This document shows positions 14,533 to 21,890 of a DNA stretch of 32,565 nucleotides, in pieces. The DNA lies in contig JAEUPE010000257.1 of NCBI GenBank assembly GCA_016790435.1, positions 1-32,565 on the forward strand, given 5' to 3'. Position 1 is the first letter of the stretch, and each line of letters begins with the position of its first letter. Both the position numbers and the translations under genes were made by a program. The notes beneath the pieces are model-generated. The model did not search any database. It saw only the letters and a program-made list of their open reading frames with translations, and was not told the origin of the DNA. Source of the stretch: Rubrivivax sp. GTDB taxonomy: Bacteria; Pseudomonadota; Gammaproteobacteria; Burkholderiales; Burkholderiaceae_C.

Positions 14533-14949
14533 ATGCCCGCATCCTCGAAGAAGGCCGTTCCCGCCAACGAAGGCGCCGCGCTGGCGCAGTTCACCTGCGA
14601 GGTGCGGGTGCAGTTCCTGCCCGAACAGTCCGAGCCGCCCGAAGGCCCGTACGCCTTCGCCTACACGGTGACGATCCGCAATACCGGCGAGGTGACGGCA
14701 CAGCTCGTGGCGCGCCACTGGACCATCACCAATGCCGAGGGCCGGCAGGAAGAGGTGCGCGGCCTGGCCGTCGTGGGCAAGCAGCCGGTGCTCAAGCCTG
14801 GCGAGCAGTTCGAGTACACGAGCTGGACGCGCATCGATACGCCGCACGGCCAGATGCGCGGCACCTATCTGTGCGTGAGCGAGGAAGCGCGCGCCTTCGA
14901 TGCCGAGGTGCCCGAGTTCCAGCTCGTCTATCCGGGGCTGCTGCAGTAG
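14533..14949 (+). CDS. apaG: ApaG protein (Co2+/Mg2+ efflux-associated ApaG/DUF525 domain)
   Basis: ApaG is a small soluble beta-sandwich (fibronectin type III-like, DUF525) protein conserved in proteobacteria. It is linked genetically to Co2+ resistance and Mg2+ efflux, with no settled biochemical role. The 138-residue product shows family hallmarks: YAFAYTVTIRNTGEVTAQL, RHWTITNAEGRQEEVRG, VVGKQPVLKPGEQFEYTSW and GQMRGTYLCV. The N-terminus has a 17-residue extension before the fold. In Burkholderiales apaG is commonly divergent from and adjacent to rpe; here the cassette separates them. It has its own promoter with a leaderless layout, so it need not depend on the upstream operon. Confidence 0.96.
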   Translation: MPASSKKAVPANEGAALAQFTCEVRVQFLPEQSEPPEGPYAFAYTVTIRNTGEVTAQLVARHWTITNAEGRQEEVRGLAVVGKQPVLKPGEQFEYTSWTRIDTPHGQMRGTYLCVSEEARAFDAEVPEFQLVYPGLLQ

Positions 14950-14957
14950 GCCGCAGC

Positions 14958-14973
14958 GCGCCCGACGGGGCGC
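14958..14973. terminator. Inverted repeat between convergent apaG and small membrane protein gene
   Basis: GCGCCC, a GACG loop, and GGGCGC exactly fill the gap before the minus-strand stop at 14974. It lies between convergent genes and may end both transcripts, but lacks a T-tract. Confidence 0.4.
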
Positions 14974-15126
14974 TCAGCGCTGCTCGGGATCGCGAACCTT
15001 CCCATCGCCGGGCGTGGCCTCGTCCGTCGAGGGCTCTTGAACGCGACGGCGACCCGACATCGTCCACGCGACGATGAAGACCAGCAGCGCGAGCGCAGCC
15101 AGCGCCTCCAGCACCAACAGCCACAT
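14974..15126 (-). CDS. Small single-pass membrane protein, 50 residues
   Basis: This short gene encodes one N-terminal transmembrane helix (MWLLVLEALAALALLVFIVA) followed by WTMSGRR and a hydrophilic, mostly charged tail of about 22 residues. The helix followed by a WT-basic junction is a pattern I recall from small proteins near apaG in Burkholderiales, but I cannot confirm homology here. The ATG at 15126 is 20 bp after the stop of the diguanylate cyclase gene on the same strand, so the two are probably co-transcribed. The function is unknown. A positively charged flank after the helix predicts the tail is cytoplasmic. Confidence 0.7.
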   Translation of the reverse strand: MWLLVLEALAALALLVFIVAWTMSGRRRVQEPSTDEATPGDGKVRDPEQR

Positions 15127-15146
15127 CGCGCGCGCCTCGGGCCTGC

Positions 15147-16328
15147 TCAGCGCCGGGTCGCGCGCATCGCGTGCACATTGGCCGCGAAGCCCGTCGGCGG
15201 CCGGGTGGCATCGGGCACCGCGCGACCGCGCGCCGCCTTCGCTTCGGCCAGCGCGGCGCCGGCTCGCTCGATCGTCTGCTCGATCGACTCGCCGGCATGG
15301 CGTTCCGCGAGCCCGGCCGACAACGTGACGGTGAGCGTGTGCATGCCGTGCACGATGCGCAAGGCGGCCACGCGCTGCTGCAGCCGCTCGAGGCCACCGC
15401 GCACGAGCGCGGCGCGCGTGTCGGGCAACATGAGCATGAACTCCTCGCCGCCCCAGCGCGCCAGCACGTCGGAGGCACGCACCTGTTGCAGCGCCTCCTG
15501 CGCCACGGCGCGCAGCACGGCGTCGCCCACCGGGTAGCCGTGCGCGTCGTTGATGGCGCCGAGGTGGTCGATGTCGAGCTTGGCGAGGCAGAACGTCTGG
15601 CCCGAGCGCGTGCAACGCTGGTGCTCGTGCTCGATCAGCTCCTGCATGTGGCGGCGGTTGATCAGGCCCGTGAGCTCGTCGCGGATGACGAGGTCGCGGA
15701 TCTGCGACAACGCCTCGGCCAGCTCGTGCCGGCGGCGGCGCAGCCGCTCGCGCATGCGAGAGAGGCGCACGGCCAGCACCGAGACCGTCGGCACCATCGT
15801 GGCGACCATCAGGAAGTGGCCGAACTCCACCGACGGCGGATAACGCACCGGGTCCAGCCAGCACATGGCCCCGGCGGTGACGGCGAAGAGCGCCACCGCA
15901 TAGGCGCTCACCCACATCATGTGCATCGGCGTGACGACGAACATGCCGAACATCAGGACGACCATGAAGATCGGGAACACACTGCCGCGCGCCGGGCCGA
16001 GCATGGTGTAGGCCATGGCCGCGCAGCTGAGCGCGAACACCATCTGCGGCACGGTCAGCGAGGGGTCCTCGCGCCGGCGCGACCAGCCGCTGCGGATGAG
16101 CGCGAACAGCACGACCATGCCGGCGAGCGAGAAGATCGTCCACAGCGCCACCGGGGCGGCGCGCGCCACGCCGGCCCAGACGAAGAACTGCATTGCCACC
16201 ACGCTGACGCCCACCATCGCCATCGCCAGCGCCGCCTGCGCGAGGCGGATGCGCTGCACCGGTTCGTCGGTGAACAGCAGGCTCTGCAGGCGTTTGACCA
16301 GTGCGGGCAGTTCGACGGGTTCGCTCAT
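15147..16328 (-). CDS. Membrane-bound GGDEF protein (diguanylate cyclase)
   Basis: The protein is predicted to make cyclic di-GMP at the inner membrane. The 393-residue product has about six hydrophobic helices in the first 200 residues with short loops, resembling a membrane sensor of unknown ligand. A short helical linker and a GGDEF domain follow. The active-site loop is RWGGEEF, and RASD five residues upstream fits the RxxD inhibitory site. Some positions depart from consensus: DIDHLGAIND has Leu-Gly where Phe-Lys is usual, HGYPVGD has Tyr for His, and the C-terminal DxALYxAK element reads AGAALAEAK. The ATG at 16328 is chosen because the frame upstream is not membrane-like. No EAL or HD-GYP domain is attached. 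Confidence 0.9.
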   Translation of the reverse strand: MSEPVELPALVKRLQSLLFTDEPVQRIRLAQAALAMAMVGVSVVAMQFFVWAGVARAAPVALWTIFSLAGMVVLFALIRSGWSRRREDPSLTVPQMVFALSCAAMAYTMLGPARGSVFPIFMVVLMFGMFVVTPMHMMWVSAYAVALFAVTAGAMCWLDPVRYPPSVEFGHFLMVATMVPTVSVLAVRLSRMRERLRRRRHELAEALSQIRDLVIRDELTGLINRRHMQELIEHEHQRCTRSGQTFCLAKLDIDHLGAINDAHGYPVGDAVLRAVAQEALQQVRASDVLARWGGEEFMLMLPDTRAALVRGGLERLQQRVAALRIVHGMHTLTVTLSAGLAERHAGESIEQTIERAGAALAEAKAARGRAVPDATRPPTGFAANVHAMRATRR

Positions 16329-16402
16329 CGGGAGGGGCGCAGCGGCGGGCGGCAAGGGTAGCACCAGAAATTCACGCTGCACCGCAGCAATGCCCGCACC
16401 TC

Positions 16403-16978
16403 TCAGGCACCCCCCCGCAGATGCGCGAGCGGCAGCGCCGCACCCGCCTTGACCTCGCCGAGCGAGAAGCTCGTGTGCAGGTCCTTCACGTTGGGCAGCT
16501 TGAACAGCGTTGCCATTGACCAGCGCGAGAAAGCATCGAGGTCGCGCGCCACCACGTGCAGCTCGAAGGTGCCGGCGCCGCTGATGTAGTGGCACGCAAT
16601 CACCTCGGGCAGGGCGCGGATGGCGTCTTCGAGCGCGCGCGTGGCATGGGCGTTGTTGCGCTCGGCGTCCACGCGCACGAAGGCCAGCACGCCAAGGCCG
16701 ATCTTGCGGCGGTCGATCTCGGCGCGGTAGCCCGTGATGTAGCCCTGCTCTTCAAGCCAGCGCACGCGCCGCCAGGTGGGCGCGGCCGACAGGCCGATGC
16801 GCGACGCCAGCTCGGCGTTGGTGAGGCGTGCGTCGCGCTGCAGTTCGCCGAGGATGGCGATGTCGTAGCGATCGAGCGTGGCGCCGTGTGTCTCGGCCTC
16901 GGCCGGCTCCGGTTCGGCGGAGGCGCGGCCCCGCAAAGTCCCGGTGGTTTTCCCGAGGGTGCGCTTCTTCGGCGTCAT
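16403..16978 (-). CDS. Lrp/AsnC-family transcriptional regulator, divergent from the indolepyruvate oxidoreductase
   Basis: The 191-residue protein has a charged N-terminal extension of about 30 residues, then a winged helix-turn-helix (LDRYDIAILGELQRDARLTNAELASRIGLSAAPTWRRVRWLE). A RAM sensor domain follows (IGLGVLAFVRVDAER; HYISGAGTFELHVVARDLDAF). The ATG at 16978 has an AGGTGA site a few bases upstream. It diverges from the oxidoreductase gene with 149 bp between starts. The gap contains two nested inverted repeats, consistent with control of the divergent gene and itself by an aromatic or branched amino acid. Lrp-type regulators next to IOR-type genes are a familiar arrangement in proteobacteria. 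Confidence 0.92.
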   Translation of the reverse strand: MTPKKRTLGKTTGTLRGRASAEPEPAEAETHGATLDRYDIAILGELQRDARLTNAELASRIGLSAAPTWRRVRWLEEQGYITGYRAEIDRRKIGLGVLAFVRVDAERNNAHATRALEDAIRALPEVIACHYISGAGTFELHVVARDLDAFSRWSMATLFKLPNVKDLHTSFSLGEVKAGAALPLAHLRGGA

Positions 16979-16995
16979 TCGATCACCTGCTACCG

Positions 16996-17044
16996 CTTTC
17001 GAGCAATGTCCTTGCTCGAAGCATGCCTGATCGGGCATCGAAAG
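16996..17044. promoter_or_regulatory. Nested inverted repeats in the Lrp/oxidoreductase intergenic region
   Basis: TTCGAGCAA (16998-17006) and TTGCTCGAA (17012-17020) form a perfect 9-bp inverted repeat with a 5-nt spacer. Next to it ATGCC (17023-17027) and GGCAT (17034-17038) pair across 6 nt. CTTTCGA at 16996 and TCGAAAG at 17038 enclose the whole block as a symmetric outer pair. This is probably the operator of the Lrp-type regulator. Confidence 0.6.
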
Positions 17045-17127
17045 AAAAGACACGATGCAGCAGCCGACCCTAAACTTCCAGCCCATCCCACCCTCAGTCT
17101 TGCCCGCCCACGCAGGAGCCGCCGCCG

Positions 17128-20100
17128 ATGAATGCACCGCTGCCCGAGTCGATCCGCAAGGCGCTCGAAACCGCGACCCTGGACGACAAGTACAGCCTCG
17201 AACAGGGCCGTGCCTTCATGAGCGGCGTGCAGGCGCTGGTGCGGCTGCCGATGTTGCAGCGGCAACGCGACGCGCTCGCCGGGCTCAACACCGCCGGATT
17301 CGTCAGCGGCTACCGCGGCAGCCCGCTCGGTGGCTACGACCAGGCGTTGTGGGCGGCGAAGAAGCATCTCGAGCGCGAGCACATCGTCTTCCAGCCCGGT
17401 GTCAACGAGGAACTGGCCGCCACGGCCGTCTGGGGCACGCAGCAGTTGGACCTCTACCCCGAGAGCAAGAAGCACGACGGCGTCTTCGGCATCTGGTACG
17501 GCAAGGGCCCGGGGGTCGACCGCTGCCTCGACGTGTTCAAGCACGGCAACATGGCCGGCACGGCGCGGCATGGCGGCGTCATCGCTGTGGCCGGCGACGA
17601 CCACGTGGCCAAGAGCAGCACCGCGCCGCACCAGAGCGACCACGTCTTCAAGGCCTGCGGCTTCCCGACCTTCTTCCCGAGCAACGTGCAGGACATCCTC
17701 GACATGGGGCTGCACGCCTTTGCCATGAGCCGCTATGCCGGCGTGTGGACGGGCATGAAGACGATCCAGGAGGTGGTGGAGTCGGCCGCCAGCGTCACCG
17801 TCGATCCGCGGCGCGTGCAGATCGTGATGCCGGAGGATTTCGCGATGCCGGTCGGCGGCGTGCACATCCGCTGGCCCGACGCCCCGCTGGAGCAGGAGGC
17901 GCGCCTCTTCGACTACAAGTGGTACGCGGCACTCGCCTACGTGCGAGCGAACAAGCTCAACCACAACGTCGTCTCCGGGCCGAACGACCGGTTCGGGCTC
18001 ATCGCCAGCGGCAAGGCCTACAACGACACGCGCCAGGCGCTCGTCGACCTGGGCCTGGACGATGACGTCTGCCGCGCCTTGGGCATCCGCGTGCACAAGG
18101 TCAATGTCGTCTGGCCGCTCGAGGCCACCATCACGCGCGACTTCGCGGCGGGGCTGCAGGAGATCCTCGTCGTCGAGGAGAAGCGCCAGGTCATCGAGTA
18201 CCAGCTCAAGGAAGAGCTCTACAACTGGCGCACCGACGTGCGGCCGAACGTGCTCGGCAAGTTCGAGGAACCCGAGGGCGACGGCTCCGGCGGCGAGTGG
18301 AGCATGCCCAACCCGAGCGAGAACTGGCTGCTTCGCGCCAAGGCCGACCTGACGCCGGCCATCGTCGCCAAGGCCATCTCCAAGCGGCTGCTGAAGACCG
18401 GCATCGTGAAGGCCGGCAGCGACGTTGCGGCGCGCATGAACCAGCGCCTGGAGATCATTGCCGCGCGCGAGCGCCAGCTCGTCGAGCTCAAGACGAACAC
18501 CGGCGACCGCATTCCCTGGTTCTGCAGCGGCTGCCCGCACAACACCAGCACGCGCGTGCCCGAGGGCAGCCGCGCCATGGCCGGCATCGGCTGCCACTAC
18601 ATGGCGGTGTGGATGGACCGCAGCACCAGCACGTTCAGCCAGATGGGCGGCGAAGGCGTGGCCTGGGTCGGCCAGGCGCACTTCACCAAGGACGCACACG
18701 TCTTCGCCAACCTCGGCGACGGCACCTACTTCCACAGCGGCATCCTCGCCGTGCGGCAGAGCATTGCCGCCGGCGTGAACATCACCTACAAGGTGCTCTA
18801 CAACGACGCCGTGGCCATGACCGGCGGCCAGCAGGTGGGCGAGCGGCCCGAGGGCCACTCGGTGCTGCAGATCCAGAAGAGCCTCGTCGCCGAAGGTGTG
18901 TCGAAGCTCGTCATCGTCACCGACCAGCCCGAGAAGTACGACGGCGCGGTGCTCGAGGCCGGCGTCACGGTGCACCACCGCGACGAGCTCGACCGTGTCC
19001 AGCGCGAGTTCCGCGAGATCAAGGGCACCAGTGCCATCCTCTACGACCAGACCTGCGCCACCGAGAAGCGGCGCCGCCGCAAGCGCGGCAAGATGGTCGA
19101 CCCGGCCAAGCGCACGGTCATCAACGAACTGGTGTGCGAGGGCTGCGGTGACTGCGGCGTGCAGAGCAACTGCCTGAGCGTCGAGCCGGTGGAGACCGAG
19201 TTCGGCCGCAAACGCCGCATCAACCAGAACAGCTGCAACAAGGATTTCTCCTGCGTGAAGGGCTTCTGCCCGAGCTTCGTCACCGTCGAGGGTGGTCAGC
19301 TGCGCAAGCCGAAGAAGGAGAAGAAGGGCTCGCTGGACGGTCTGGCCGTGCTGCCTGAGCCACCGCTGCCGCTGGCCGAACAGGCCTTCGGCATCGTCGT
19401 GGCGGGTGTCGGCGGCACGGGCGTCATCACCATCGGCCAACTGCTCGGCATGGCCGCGCACCTCGAGGGCAAGGGCGTCGTCACGCAGGACAGCGCCGGC
19501 CTCGCGCAGAAGGGCGGCGCCACGTGGAGCCACGTGCAGATCGCCAACCGGCCGGAGTCCATCCACACGAGCAAGGTCGACACGGCCAAGGCCGACCTCG
19601 TGATCGGCTGCGACGCCATCGTCGCCGCCTCGAAGGCCACGCTGGGCGTCATGCAGCCCGGGCGCACCTTCGTCGCGCTCAACACGCACGGCACGCCGAC
19701 GGCCGCCTTCGTCAAGCAGCCCGACTGGCAGGCCCCCGGCGCACAGTGCGAGGTGGCATTGCGTAGCATCGTCGGCGCAGAGGCGGTGGGCGCCTTCGAC
19801 GCCGAGCAGGCCGCCGAGCAGCTGCTCGGCGACAGCATCTACACGAACCCGCTCATCCTTGGCTACGCATGGCAGAAGGGCCGCGTGCCACTGTCGCACG
19901 CGGCGCTGATGCGCGCCATCGAGCTCAACGGCGTGCAGGTCGAGAACAACAAGGCCGCCTTCGAGTGGGGCCGGCGCTGCGCGCACGACCTCGCCTCGGT
20001 GCAGGCGCTGTTCAAGGCGCAGCAGGTGATCCAGATCGTCAAGCGGCCTTCGCTGGACGAAGCCCTCAAGACACGCGTCGAGTTCCTGACCGGCTACCAG

Positions 20101-20679
20101 GACGCCGCCTATGCCGCGCAGTACGCGGCGTTCGTCGAGAAAGTCAGGGCCAGTGAAGCACCGCTGGGTGGCACGCTCGCCCTCACGGAGGCGGTGGCGC
20201 GGTACCTCTTCAAGCTCATGGCCTACAAGGACGAGTACGAGGTGGCGCGCCTGCACACCGACCCGGCCTTCACGGCGAAGATCGAAGCCATGTTCGAGGG
20301 CGACTACAAGCTCGTGCACCACCTCGCGCCACCGGCGATGGCCAGGACCAACGAGCGCGGCGAACTGGTGAAGCGGCCCTTCGGTCCCTGGGTGCGCACC
20401 GCCTTCGGCGTGCTGGCGAAGCTGAAGAGCCTGCGCGGCACGGCGCTCGACCTCTTCGGCCGCACGGCCGAGCGGCGCATGGAGCGTGCCCTCATCGACG
20501 AGTACCGCGCCTGCATCGACGAGTTGCTGAAGTCGCTGGACATCGGCAACCGCGCGCTCGCCGCCGACATCGCCGGCATCCCGGAAGAGATCCGCGGCTA
20601 CGGCCACGTGAAGGAGCGCCACCTGAAGGCCGCGCGCCTGAAGTGGCAGGCGTTGATGGCGCGCTGGCGCGGCGCCTGA
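17128..20679 (+). CDS. Fused indolepyruvate ferredoxin oxidoreductase family protein (IorA-IorB type)
   Basis: This 1183-residue enzyme combines the alpha and gamma parts of the 2-oxoacid:ferredoxin oxidoreductase family. It likely converts aryl or related 2-oxoacids plus CoA to acyl-CoA and CO2 with reduction of ferredoxin. The N-terminal pyrimidine domain reads GFVSGYRGSPLGGYDQALW (about 57-75). CSGCPHNTS lies near 468. The thiamine diphosphate site is GDGTYFHSG from 530, with YNDAVAMTGG further on. A Cys cluster C670-x2-C-x2-C-x5-C682 and C703/C709/C714 suits iron-sulfur binding. A C-terminal gamma domain starts with VAGVGGTGVITIGQLLG near 755. AGGAG lies 9 bp before the ATG. It is probably used in aromatic amino acid breakdown. 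Confidence 0.93.
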   Translation: MNAPLPESIRKALETATLDDKYSLEQGRAFMSGVQALVRLPMLQRQRDALAGLNTAGFVSGYRGSPLGGYDQALWAAKKHLEREHIVFQPGVNEELAATAVWGTQQLDLYPESKKHDGVFGIWYGKGPGVDRCLDVFKHGNMAGTARHGGVIAVAGDDHVAKSSTAPHQSDHVFKACGFPTFFPSNVQDILDMGLHAFAMSRYAGVWTGMKTIQEVVESAASVTVDPRRVQIVMPEDFAMPVGGVHIRWPDAPLEQEARLFDYKWYAALAYVRANKLNHNVVSGPNDRFGLIASGKAYNDTRQALVDLGLDDDVCRALGIRVHKVNVVWPLEATITRDFAAGLQEILVVEEKRQVIEYQLKEELYNWRTDVRPNVLGKFEEPEGDGSGGEWSMPNPSENWLLRAKADLTPAIVAKAISKRLLKTGIVKAGSDVAARMNQRLEIIAARERQLVELKTNTGDRIPWFCSGCPHNTSTRVPEGSRAMAGIGCHYMAVWMDRSTSTFSQMGGEGVAWVGQAHFTKDAHVFANLGDGTYFHSGILAVRQSIAAGVNITYKVLYNDAVAMTGGQQVGERPEGHSVLQIQKSLVAEGVSKLVIVTDQPEKYDGAVLEAGVTVHHRDELDRVQREFREIKGTSAILYDQTCATEKRRRRKRGKMVDPAKRTVINELVCEGCGDCGVQSNCLSVEPVETEFGRKRRINQNSCNKDFSCVKGFCPSFVTVEGGQLRKPKKEKKGSLDGLAVLPEPPLPLAEQAFGIVVAGVGGTGVITIGQLLGMAAHLEGKGVVTQDSAGLAQKGGATWSHVQIANRPESIHTSKVDTAKADLVIGCDAIVAASKATLGVMQPGRTFVALNTHGTPTAAFVKQPDWQAPGAQCEVALRSIVGAEAVGAFDAEQAAEQLLGDSIYTNPLILGYAWQKGRVPLSHAALMRAIELNGVQVENNKAAFEWGRRCAHDLASVQALFKAQQVIQIVKRPSLDEALKTRVEFLTGYQDAAYAAQYAAFVEKVRASEAPLGGTLALTEAVARYLFKLMAYKDEYEVARLHTDPAFTAKIEAMFEGDYKLVHHLAPPAMARTNERGELVKRPFGPWVRTAFGVLAKLKSLRGTALDLFGRTAERRMERALIDEYRACIDELLKSLDIGNRALAADIAGIPEEIRGYGHVKERHLKAARLKWQALMARWRGA

Positions 20680-20730
20680 GCGACACGTCGGGGCCGGGTC
20701 ACCGGAGCCAAGCTGGCGCGTCGGGATCGA

Positions 20731-21606
20731 ATGAGCAACAAGAGCATCGGCGGCTCCGCACCTTGGAGCGCCCTCGCCGCGGCGCGCCGTGCAAGCATGC
20801 CGCGCGTGCCGTTCTTCGTGCGCGGCGTCGTGGTCGGCTCGGTGGCCGTGGCTCATCTGGACGCGTTGCGCCGCTTCGTTGACGCCGTGCGAATCGACGG
20901 CGGGGGGGTGCACGCTCTGGGCGACGATCCGAGCGAGGCACTCGCACCGGTCAATCTCGCGTTGCGCGAAGCCGGGCTCGTGCGCGCCTGGCGCAACGAG
21001 CTCTTTGCGCTGCCGCATCCGGGCACGCTGCAGCCGCTGGCGCGCATCGAGCGCGCCGCCGCGCGTTTCTGGGGCACCTTGACGCTGGGGGCGCACGCCA
21101 CCGGCTTCGTCCGTGGTGCTGACGGGCACCCCAGCCAGCTCTGGATCGCGCAACGGTCCTTCTCCAAAGCCACGGATCCCGGACGCTTCGACAACCTCAT
21201 CGGCGGCGGCGTCGGCCTGGGCCAGGCGCCCCGCGAGACGCTCTTGCGCGAGGCCTTCGAGGAAGCCGGCCTCGCGCCGGCCGAAGTGGCGGCAGCCACG
21301 CCGGGCCCGGTCATCGGGCTGGCGCGCGACATTCCCGAGGGCTATCAGCAGGAGTGGCTCTACGCATTCGACATCGAGTTGCCTGCCGATCGCACCCCCG
21401 TCAACCAGGACGGCGAGGTTGCCGCCTTTCGCCGCATGGACCTGGCCGAGGCCGCTGCGCTTGCTGCTGGCGACACGATGACCGTCGATGCGGCGCTGGT
21501 GACACTCGACTTCCTGCTGCGCCACGGCGGCCTGCCGGAAGCGGACGCTGAGACCTCCCGCCTGCGCGAGGCCCTGGCGGCGCTGGTGGTCAGATCGACC
21601 CACTGA
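20731..21606 (+). CDS. Nudix hydrolase with N-terminal DUF4743 domain
   Basis: The 291-residue protein has an N-terminal DUF4743-like domain (PFFVRGVVVGSVAVAHLDALRRF, about 27-50). A Nudix hydrolase fold follows with the box GGGVGLGQAPRETLLREAFEEAGL (158-181, shown here in abbreviated form; key residues Arg173, Glu174, Glu177, Glu178). The first Glu of the standard Nudix box is Gln164; in this DUF4743/thiamine-pyrophosphokinase-like subgroup that position varies. Members may hydrolyse nucleoside diphosphate derivatives or oxidised thiamine diphosphate; the substrate is unknown. It is 51 bp downstream of the thiamine-dependent oxidoreductase on the same strand. A link to thiamine diphosphate clean-up is tempting but inferred from position. 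The ribosome site at 20731 is weak. Confidence 0.85.
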   Translation: MSNKSIGGSAPWSALAAARRASMPRVPFFVRGVVVGSVAVAHLDALRRFVDAVRIDGGGVHALGDDPSEALAPVNLALREAGLVRAWRNELFALPHPGTLQPLARIERAAARFWGTLTLGAHATGFVRGADGHPSQLWIAQRSFSKATDPGRFDNLIGGGVGLGQAPRETLLREAFEEAGLAPAEVAAATPGPVIGLARDIPEGYQQEWLYAFDIELPADRTPVNQDGEVAAFRRMDLAEAAALAAGDTMTVDAALVTLDFLLRHGGLPEADAETSRLREALAALVVRSTH

Positions 21607-21660
21607 GTGGCACTGAGCGGTGCTGAGCGGCGCTGAGCGGCGCTGAGCGGCGCTGAGTCG
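21601..21660. repeat. Six tandem copies of a 10-bp repeat at the end of the Nudix gene
   Basis: Six consecutive 10-bp units close to CGCTGAGCGG run from 21601 to 21660: the two central copies are identical and the outer ones carry one to three changes. The first unit includes the TGA stop of the Nudix gene. No hairpin strong enough for a terminator is seen. The unit length allows slippage and copy number change. Confidence 0.85.
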
Positions 21661-21890
21661 CGTCGCGGCCGGCGCGTGACCGGAATGCGAAGTCCGCGTC
21701 GGCCGTATCCACCATCCGGCCGTGCTCGTGGGCAGGCCGAAGCGTCCAGGCGCCGTCGCCCGCGGCGCGAACAGGCCCCGGTGAGCAAGGGAAATACCTG
21801 CTTGCGACCCGTGGCCGGCGCTCTGATAGTGCGGGAGTCCGCGGCCGGCGTTGAAGCCGCTGTCTCTCACCAGATCCAACAGGAGACCCC

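Noticed and set aside
21601-21660. Plasmid-type iterons or replication origin
   Set aside because: Units are only 10 bp, there is no rep gene and no AT-rich region beside them.
16990-21879. Very long minus-strand open frame (about 1629 codons) opposite the oxidoreductase gene
   Set aside because: It is the mirror of a strongly GC-biased plus-strand gene. Its translation is low-complexity, rich in Ala, Arg, His and Gly, with no recognisable domain, while the plus strand encodes a complete enzyme.
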